From positions 1-38,486 of the forward strand of contig JAVBXM010000257.1 in NCBI GenBank assembly GCA_030824585.1: DNA of 38,486 nt. The letters are read 5' to 3'. Position 1 is the stretch's first letter. The number at the start of each line of letters is the position of its first letter. The position numbers and the translations under genes are program-made. The stretch is from Phaeospirillum sp. GTDB lineage: Bacteria; Pseudomonadota; Alphaproteobacteria; Rhodospirillales; Magnetospirillaceae. Positions 33,164-38,486 of the stretch are shown here, piece after piece. The notes under the pieces are model-generated. The model was not told where the DNA came from. It worked only from the letters and a program-made list of their open reading frames with translations, and ran no database searches.

Positions 33164-33705
33164 GGCGCCACCCTGGCCGAGCGGACCTCGATCTCGTAGC
33201 CCCACGGACGGTTGACCAGCCGGGACAGCCCGTTCCAGGGATCGCCCCGCCACGACACGGCGATGGCATCGCCGATATGGCGCCCCTGGGAGGTCTGGGT
33301 CAGGGCCGCGCCGCTCAGGCCCCGCCGCACCGCCTCCTCGGGCCAATACAGCAGCACGATGTCGGCCAGGATGTTTTCCGGCTTCAAGGAATCGGGCAGC
33401 CAGTCGGCCCGCTCCACCACGATGCCGTCCCGGCTCCAGGTCACGGTCATGGCCCGCCGGCCCATGGAATCGCTGCCGGCCAGCAGCAGGCGCTCGCCAT
33501 CCACCGACAGGCGGCACTCGAACACGAAAGTCTCGCCGTCGCGCCGCGCCGTCACCAGTTGCACCGCATCCTCCCGGCGGCCAAGCTCGCCCGGGGCCGG
33601 CAGGACCAGGGCGACGCCCGGCGCCACCATCACCCGGTCGGAGGCGGGCGGCGCGGCGGAGCAGGCGGCAAGGACGGCGACAATCAAACCAGGGAAAAAG
33701 CGCAT
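33160..33705 (-). CDS. DUF3261 lipoprotein of the aryl-polyene cluster (ApeN-like)
   Basis: A 181-residue lipoprotein precursor: hydrophobic signal FFPGLIVAVLAAC with the lipobox cysteine, then a mature part with VFECRLSVDGERLLLAGSDSMGRRAMTVTW and NILADIVLLYWPEEAVRRGL. These segments fit DUF3261, a family found almost only in aryl-polyene-type clusters and thought to help move or anchor the product at the outer membrane. The ATG at 33705 is used; a TTG one codon earlier is possible. The ribosome site is weak, and 46 bases separate it from the YajG-like gene, whereas most other joints in this cluster overlap. Confidence 0.82.
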   Translation of the reverse strand: MRFFPGLIVAVLAACSAAPPASDRVMVAPGVALVLPAPGELGRREDAVQLVTARRDGETFVFECRLSVDGERLLLAGSDSMGRRAMTVTWSRDGIVVERADWLPDSLKPENILADIVLLYWPEEAVRRGLSGAALTQTSQGRHIGDAIAVSWRGDPWNGLSRLVNRPWGYEIEVRSARVAP

Positions 33706-33751
33706 CAACTAGGGTCCGTCAAGATGTCACCCGCCCGCGGGAGGCCGCCCG

Positions 33752-34336
33752 CTAGCGAACCAGCGTCACGAACGCCGGATCGTTGAGAACCTGATCCACC
33801 GCGTCCTGCAGGGCGGCGTTGGCGACCTTCCGCAAATCCTCCACGTCGGCGAAAACGCCGACATCCAGGCTGATGAGGCTGCCGGTGACCAGATCCGACA
33901 CCGCCTTGCGCCGATAGGCCGTCTGGCCCGAAATCTTGTCGACCAGGGACACGTCGATACGGGCATGGGCCTCGCGGCGGACGTACTGGTTGCAGTCGAA
34001 CTGCTCCACGTCGAGGCGCATGGCATAGGTGCTGCCGTCGCCGGTCAATCCACGGGCCTTGAGGCCCTGGGCGAAAGCGGACTTGACCTCGTCCTTGACC
34101 GGCCCCTCGGTCACCAGGGTCTTCAACGGATTGCCGTAGCCGCCGCGAATCGCCCCCAGCCAGTTGGCATCGTGCTTGCGGTTGTCGGTAACGGAAACGA
34201 TCTCCACCTTGGCCTTGGCCGGAGCCCCGACCTTGACCGCCCGGCTCGCATCATAAGGCAGGCTGGTTTGCGTGGTGCTGCAGGCGCTGGTCAGGGCGCA
34301 TCCGCAGATCAGCGCCGCCAGAATGGCAATCCTCAT
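33752..34336 (-). CDS. YajG-like lipoprotein inserted in the cluster
   Basis: A 194-residue lipoprotein: signal IAILAALICGCALTSAC with lipobox cysteine followed by STTQ, then VEIVSVTDNRKHDANWLGAI and KDEVKSAFAQGLKARGL, a pattern resembling YajG and related lipoproteins of unknown function. Late DVGVFADVEDLRKVANAALQ is helical. The ATG at 34336 follows GAGGGGGG; an upstream start in the same frame lacks such a site. It is flanked by gaps of 75 and 46 bases in a cluster otherwise joined by 1-4 base overlaps, and its codon use looks less GC-rich, suggesting a later insertion with its own expression signals. Confidence 0.75.
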   Translation of the reverse strand: MRIAILAALICGCALTSACSTTQTSLPYDASRAVKVGAPAKAKVEIVSVTDNRKHDANWLGAIRGGYGNPLKTLVTEGPVKDEVKSAFAQGLKARGLTGDGSTYAMRLDVEQFDCNQYVRREAHARIDVSLVDKISGQTAYRRKAVSDLVTGSLISLDVGVFADVEDLRKVANAALQDAVDQVLNDPAFVTLVR

Positions 34337-34411
34337 TTTATCCCCCCTCGAATGGCTTCCCAAACCGCTGGATTTGTATGCCGCCCGCCCAACAAAATCA
34401 ATGGATGCAGA

Positions 34412-36673
34412 TCATTGCCGCCGCGCCACGGACGGCGCCAGCAGGAAGGCCAGCGCCACCCCCACCAGCATGGTGGCGCCGAAGGCCCGCACCGCCGCCG
34501 CCTCGCTGAGCGCCAGCAGGCCGAAGGACAGCAAGGTGGTGACCATGGCCAGGCTGACCGAGACCAGGGTCACCGGGTCGCGGCGGTCGTCCTCGGCGCA
34601 GAACACCGCGTAATCGACGCCGATGGACAGCACCAGCACCAGGGCCATGGCGGCGAAGAACGAGAAGCCGATTCCGGCCAGGGCCAGCAGCGGCGGGGTC
34701 AGCATCACCGCCGCCGCCGACGGCAGCAGCACCCGCACCGCCCGCCGCACCCCGTAGCGCCACGCCAGCAGCGGCACCATCAGCAGGGTCGAGGCCGCCA
34801 CCAGCATCAGGGCGCGGCGGCGATAGCTTTCCAGCAGCAGGTTGAGATCACCGGTGGGGTCGGCGAAGCGCACGCCGTCCAGCCCCTGGGCGGCGGCGCG
34901 CAAGGCGGCGGAGTCCGCGTTGCCGTCCACCATCACCACATGCAGCCGCTCGTCCAGCACCAGGGCGTCGAGGAACGGCAGACCGCCCGTGGCGCGGATA
35001 TCGGCCAGGGACAGCGGCCGGGCGGGGATTTCCCGCTCCGCCGCCGGGGCCATGCCCAGCCCGGCGCGGTAGGCGGCGAGATGGGGGGCGTAAAGGGCGT
35101 GTTCGGCCAGGGCGGCGTTATCGGCCTGCCGTCTGGCGGAGGGCACGAAACGCGCCGCCGCCTGGCGGCCGCCCAGCCCGGCAAGGCGCTCGTCCAGGGC
35201 CTCTTCCCGCTCCAGCACCTGCTGCTCGTCGCCACCTTGCACCAGGAAGAAGCGCCCGGCCTGGCCGAAGCCGGCCAGACGCTGAATCTCCGCCTGCTCC
35301 GCCACCAGAACCGGCGACAGCCCCTGCTGGCGCCGCATGTCGTCGTCCACCTGCAGCCGGGACAGCCCGAAAGCTCCCACCAGGGCCAGGGCCGCCAGGG
35401 TCAGCCGGCGCGCCCGGCCATATCCGGCCTCGTCCCAGAAGCGCCACAGCCAGCCGGCCGCCGCCGCCAGCCGGGGGTTCAGCCGGGCGGCCGGCGCACG
35501 GTCGAGCAGCGGGAACCACAGCACCACCGACAGGAACGACCCGGCCAGCCCTACCGCCGAGAACACCGCCACCTGATGCAATCCGGGAAACGGCGACAGG
35601 GCCAGGGTGCAGTAGCCGGTGATGGCGGAGGCGGCCCCCAGGGCGATGCCGGGCAGCACATGGGTCAGACGCTGGGCGGGATCGGTGCGCGGCGTGAATA
35701 TCTGGCCGAAATACAGCAGGGCGTAATCCACGGCGATGCCGATCAGGGCGGCGCCGAACATCTGGGCGGCCACGTGCAGCGAATCGAACAGGGTGAGGCT
35801 TGCCGACAGCGCCACCGCCAGTCCGCTGCCGATGGCCGAGAGCGACAGCAGCAGCGGGCGGAGCGAGCGGAAGGCCAGCACCACCAGCAGCACCGTCCCG
35901 GCCAGGGAAACCAGCCCGATGCGCGCCGATTCGCCCATGGCCTGCTCAGCTCCGGCCTGGGCGAAGAACACGGCGCCCAGGCGCAGGATGCGGGTTCCCT
36001 CCGGCACCTGCGCCTGGGCGCCGTCGAAGGCGGCGACGAAACGCTTCTGGAAGTCCAGGTCGAAGGCCTCGCCGGTGATGCGGAGGCTCTGCAACACCCA
36101 GGTGGTGCCACCCTCGCCGACGGTCGGCAGCCCTTCGTCCATGCTCATGCGGTTGGCCGGGGTGGGCAGGCCGCCCAGGAAAGCGGGAAACAGCAGGAAG
36201 GGATCGCGGGCCAGCAAGCGGGAATCCACCGCCCCGCCGAAGCCGTAGATCTGCGACAGCGCCCGCTTGACCAGCCCCTCGCCTTCGCCGCCCAGCAGCT
36301 TGCGCCGGTCATCCTCGGCCAGCAATCCCGCCCGGTGGGCGAAATAGGCGGCGCCCAGCCGCTTGACCGCCGCCTCGTCGGGCACGTCGCCCTCGGACCG
36401 CACCAACCCGGCCTCCACCAGGGTGCGGCGCAACTCCTGGGCGGCGGAACGGGCCTTGCCGCGCTCGGCATGGCCGACCATGGCCACCACCCGGCCCGAC
36501 AGCGAACGGGCCACCCGGTCCTTGGCCGCCTGCAGGTCGGGCTCGCGCTCCTCGCGCGGCAACAGGGCCATGATGTCGGTCTCGCGCGGCAGGCCGTGAC
36601 GGGAAAGGCTCGCCACATGGGCGGCGGCGGCCAGCACCACGGCCAGCCACAGCAGGGCGAGGATTTTCCTCAC
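34412..36673 (-). CDS. MMPL/RND-type exporter (ApeM-like)
   Basis: A 753-residue inner-membrane protein in two similar halves. Each half has one N-terminal helix (LALLWLAVVLAAAAHVA; RRLTLAALALVGAFGLSRL), a large periplasmic domain and about five further helices, including GAALIGIAVDYALLYFG and VLVLSIGVDYAVFCAEDD, which carry the acidic residues expected for proton coupling. It resembles the MMPL exporters of aryl-polyene and flexirubin clusters, thought to move the lipid-linked pigment toward the outer membrane. The start is GTG at 36673, overlapping the LolA-like stop (GTGA). Confidence 0.92.
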   Translation of the reverse strand: MRKILALLWLAVVLAAAAHVASLSRHGLPRETDIMALLPREEREPDLQAAKDRVARSLSGRVVAMVGHAERGKARSAAQELRRTLVEAGLVRSEGDVPDEAAVKRLGAAYFAHRAGLLAEDDRRKLLGGEGEGLVKRALSQIYGFGGAVDSRLLARDPFLLFPAFLGGLPTPANRMSMDEGLPTVGEGGTTWVLQSLRITGEAFDLDFQKRFVAAFDGAQAQVPEGTRILRLGAVFFAQAGAEQAMGESARIGLVSLAGTVLLVVLAFRSLRPLLLSLSAIGSGLAVALSASLTLFDSLHVAAQMFGAALIGIAVDYALLYFGQIFTPRTDPAQRLTHVLPGIALGAASAITGYCTLALSPFPGLHQVAVFSAVGLAGSFLSVVLWFPLLDRAPAARLNPRLAAAAGWLWRFWDEAGYGRARRLTLAALALVGAFGLSRLQVDDDMRRQQGLSPVLVAEQAEIQRLAGFGQAGRFFLVQGGDEQQVLEREEALDERLAGLGGRQAAARFVPSARRQADNAALAEHALYAPHLAAYRAGLGMAPAAEREIPARPLSLADIRATGGLPFLDALVLDERLHVVMVDGNADSAALRAAAQGLDGVRFADPTGDLNLLLESYRRRALMLVAASTLLMVPLLAWRYGVRRAVRVLLPSAAAVMLTPPLLALAGIGFSFFAAMALVLVLSIGVDYAVFCAEDDRRDPVTLVSVSLAMVTTLLSFGLLALSEAAAVRAFGATMLVGVALAFLLAPSVARRQ

Positions 36674-37239
36674 TTGAGCAGCGCCGCCTCGGCGGCATCC
36701 AGCGGACGGGCATTGAGGTCCTGCCGGGTGAAGGTCAGGCGGTCCATGTCACCGCCCGGCTTGGCGATCTCCACCTCCTCGACGAAGCGGCCCAGCCGGG
36801 CGGTGATGGCGGGAACGTGGGGGTCGTCGGGCCTGAGCGGCCGCAGCCAGATGCGCTCCGCCTTGCGCGTGATGGCGAAGGTGCCGTCCAGCGCCCGCCA
36901 GTCGCCGGCCAGGGCGGCGGCCATCATGTCGTAGAGCCGGGCCAGGAACGGCAGCCGGGCGGTGGACAGCCGGGTGGTCTCGGCGCCGTCGACGCTTTGC
37001 ACCAGCCCGGCCGGGGTGACCACGGTGGTGATGGCGAAGGGCGTCTCGGCCCGCCAGATCAGGCCGCGCCCCGGCGCCACCAGGAAACTGCCCTCGGAGC
37101 GCAGCGGGGCGGCGAAGCCCTGCATGTGGCGCTCCTGCACGAAGCGGCCGCGCAATACGTCGCCGTCCTTCAGCATGGCGGTCTCGGCCAGGGCGGGACA
37201 GGCGAACAGCAGCACGAACAGGGCGACCAGCCGGCTCAC
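36670..37239 (-). CDS. LolA-like outer-membrane lipoprotein carrier (ApeL-like)
   Basis: A 189-residue periplasmic protein with a Sec signal (VSRLVALFVLLFACPALA), then a LolA-type half-barrel: GRFVQERHMQGFAAPLRSEG, FLVAPGRGLIWRAETPF and the late DRLTFTRQDLNARPL. LolA relatives carry hydrophobic cargo across the periplasm; in aryl-polyene clusters one is dedicated to the product. The start is GTG at 37239, overlapping the thioesterase stop (GTGA); an upstream ATG in the frame would lack a signal peptide. Works with the MMPL exporter encoded directly after it. Confidence 0.9.
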   Translation of the reverse strand: MSRLVALFVLLFACPALAETAMLKDGDVLRGRFVQERHMQGFAAPLRSEGSFLVAPGRGLIWRAETPFAITTVVTPAGLVQSVDGAETTRLSTARLPFLARLYDMMAAALAGDWRALDGTFAITRKAERIWLRPLRPDDPHVPAITARLGRFVEEVEIAKPGGDMDRLTFTRQDLNARPLDAAEAALLK

Positions 37240-37646
37240 GGCAGCAGCTCCCGCACCTTGTCGAGAAGAATGGCGGGCGATTCCAGGCACAATTCGCCCG
37301 AGCGGGCCTCCACCGCCAACTGGATGGTGGTGGCCTTGGTCAGCACCTCGCCGCTATCCGCGTCGAGGATGCGGTATTCGATGCGCAGCCGGTTCTCGTA
37401 CTCGGCCAGTTGCGCCACCACCCGGATGCGCTGGGCGAAACGGATGGGCCGCACGTATTTCAACCGCAGGTCGACGATGGGCCAGACATAGCCCGAGTCC
37501 TCCATCTGGGGGTAGTTGTAGCCGATGCGGTCCAGCAGGGCGCAACGCGCCTCCTCCAGGAAGCGGGGATAATTGCCGTGCCAGACCACCTGCATGGGGT
37601 CCAGGTCGTAGAACTGCGCCGTCAGGGTGATTTCAGCGGAAATCAT
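37236..37646 (-). CDS. Hotdog acyl-CoA/ACP thioesterase (4HBT/YbgC-like, ApeK-like)
   Basis: A 136-residue thioesterase. The 4HBT active-site region reads FYDLDPMQVVWHGNYPRFLE, with the catalytic aspartate in DLDPMQVVWH. Later parts YVWPIVDLRLKYVRPIRF and LRIEYRILDADSGEV follow the hotdog strand pattern. It could release or proofread acyl-ACP intermediates. ATG at 37646 overlaps the acyltransferase stop (ATGA) and its own TGA overlaps the LolA-like GTG, so it is translated as part of a fully coupled string. The frame continues upstream, but those codons shadow the acyltransferase gene. Confidence 0.9.
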   Translation of the reverse strand: MISAEITLTAQFYDLDPMQVVWHGNYPRFLEEARCALLDRIGYNYPQMEDSGYVWPIVDLRLKYVRPIRFAQRIRVVAQLAEYENRLRIEYRILDADSGEVLTKATTIQLAVEARSGELCLESPAILLDKVRELLP

Positions 37647-38486
37647 CGGACTTTCTCCCCCGCCCAGAAGTCGAAGAAGTTGTACCACTGGAAGGGGGCT
37701 TCGCGGCACTCCCGTTCCAGCCGCGCCGCATAGCGCCGGACATATCCGGCGATGGCCTCCTGGCGCCGGCCGCGCGGCAGCTCGACGCGCTCGGCGAAGG
37801 GCTCCAGACCCAGGCGCCAGCCCCCCTCCCCGTCCCGGCGGCAAAACAGCAGATGGACGGGGCAATCCAGCAGCGCCGCCAGCAGCCACGGACCTTGCGA
37901 GAATTCCGCCGCCTCGCCCAGGAAGGACGCCCGGCACACCCGGCCCCGGGACAGGACCGGCACCCGGTCGCCGGCCATGGCGATCCACTCGCCGGCCTCG
38001 ATGCGCTCACGCAGCACGATGGCGGTGTCGGGGCCGATCTCGGTGACCTGGAGCATGCGGGCCGCCGCCTCGCCGCGATGGGCTTCCAGCAGGCGGTTGT
38101 AGTTCTCGGCGTGGCGGGTGTGGACCAGCACGGTCAGGCGCCGGCGCAGCGCCGGGTCCATCAGGGCGTGGGAGAGTTCGGCGTTGCCGTGGTGGCTGAC
38201 CACCAGCAGGGCGCCGCGCGGATCGGCGGCGGCCCGGGCGACGAACTCGCCGACCTCCATGGCCCGAACCGGAACGGCCCGGCTCCAGGCGGCGAAGGCA
38301 TCCAGGGCGCGGCCGGCGAAATCCATGAAATGGCGAAAGCCCTCGGCCAGGGTGGGAGGGCGGTTCAGCACCCGGCCGAGATAGGTCCGCGACGCCCGGC
38401 GCTGTTCCGTCCCGGTCAGGAAGAAATAAAGCACGATGGGGGCCATCACCCAGGCGCAGCCCCGCCGCCCCAGCAGCCGGTAGGCC
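37643..38486 (-). CDS. Lauroyl/myristoyl-type acyltransferase (LpxL-like; 5' end outside window)
   Basis: The visible part is about 280 residues and continues past the window edge; the frame is open through 38486 (AYRLLGRRGCAWV precedes MAPIVLYFFLTG), so the true start is outside. Catalytic H-x4-E is in VVSHHGNAELSHA, and substrate motifs include IAMAGDRVPVLSRGR and RASFLGEAAEFSQGPWLLAA, as in LpxL/HtrB-family acyltransferases. The C-terminus ends FQWYNFFDFWAGEKVR, which matches proteins of aryl-polyene clusters, where such an enzyme probably acylates a lipid carrier of the pigment. In E. coli-type clusters this domain can be fused to a glycosyltransferase; whether that is so here cannot be seen. 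Confidence 0.88.
   Translation of the reverse strand, partial: AYRLLGRRGCAWVMAPIVLYFFLTGTEQRRASRTYLGRVLNRPPTLAEGFRHFMDFAGRALDAFAAWSRAVPVRAMEVGEFVARAAADPRGALLVVSHHGNAELSHALMDPALRRRLTVLVHTRHAENYNRLLEAHRGEAAARMLQVTEIGPDTAIVLRERIEAGEWIAMAGDRVPVLSRGRVCRASFLGEAAEFSQGPWLLAALLDCPVHLLFCRRDGEGGWRLGLEPFAERVELPRGRRQEAIAGYVRRYAARLERECREAPFQWYNFFDFWAGEKVR

Noticed and set aside
33965-36934. Plus-strand open frame of about 990 codons opposite the MMPL exporter
   Set aside because: Low-complexity Gln/Gly/His/Arg composition and no recognisable motif; the minus-strand reading has two-fold MMPL architecture and coupled starts.

Overview
The window reads as chromosomal DNA of a high-GC alphaproteobacterium. 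Translational overlaps (ATGA, GTGA, TGATG) join most genes, GTG starts are frequent, and PAS, cyclic-di-GMP and hybrid-kinase proteins are abundant. This mix resembles Magnetospirillum and related Rhodospirillales. That placement is inference: no rRNA, tRNA or housekeeping gene is present to confirm it. I saw no insertion sequence, phage gene or CRISPR array.

Region 1 (1-4750, minus strand) is an uptake operon. It holds a TonB-dependent outer-membrane receptor with an unusually short, apparently plug-poor N-terminus, a Tat-exported NMT1/SsuA-type binding protein, a permease, an ATPase, and the first codons of a probable NnrS-like membrane protein. Its upstream DNA carries a perfect FNR/DNR-type palindrome (4737-4750) and a Fur-box-like dyad (4686-4730).

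Region 2 (4931-12667, plus strand) is the most interesting part. In order it holds a DUF2946-like protein, a FecI-type ECF sigma factor, a FecR-type anti-sigma factor, and a TonB receptor with an STN signalling domain and the CxxxM / HxM pattern of the copper receptor OprC. Next come a 35-residue Cys-rich peptide gene (9641-9748) with a near-perfect Shine-Dalgarno, a GC-rich hairpin followed by T4, a radical SAM/SPASM peptide maturase, and a two-gene ABC-2 exporter. I read this as a ribosomally made, radical-SAM-modified metal-binding peptide that is exported, binds metal (copper is my leading guess) and re-enters through a receptor that signals to its own sigma factor. It would be functionally analogous to methanobactin but use unrelated biosynthetic enzymes.

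Region 3 (12671-29274) is dense in signalling. On the minus strand a hybrid protein with two complete histidine-kinase cores, a small Rcp1-like response regulator and a REC-PAS-PAS-GGDEF-EAL protein form one operon. Divergently, a Na+/solute-symporter histidine kinase (CrbS-like) is followed by a second operon: a multi-PAS kinase, REC-HDOD, REC plus an HD-GYP-like domain that has lost its HD motif, and a protein I read as a degenerate GGDEF-EAL. The two plus-strand kinases share a near-identical transmitter, including 71 identical consecutive bases.

Region 4 (29275-29602) is intergenic between convergent operons and holds three inverted-repeat elements. Region 5 (29600-38486, minus strand) is part of an aryl-polyene-type (ape/flexirubin-like) cluster. 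In transcription order it has an acyltransferase (cut by the window end), thioesterase, LolA-like carrier, MMPL exporter, an extra YajG-like lipoprotein, a DUF3261 lipoprotein, ketosynthase, dehydratase, ketoreductase and ketosynthase. Apart from the extra lipoprotein this matches my recollection of the apeJ-apeR order of E. coli. The acyl carrier proteins and aryl-acid-activating enzymes must lie beyond 38486 if the cluster is complete.
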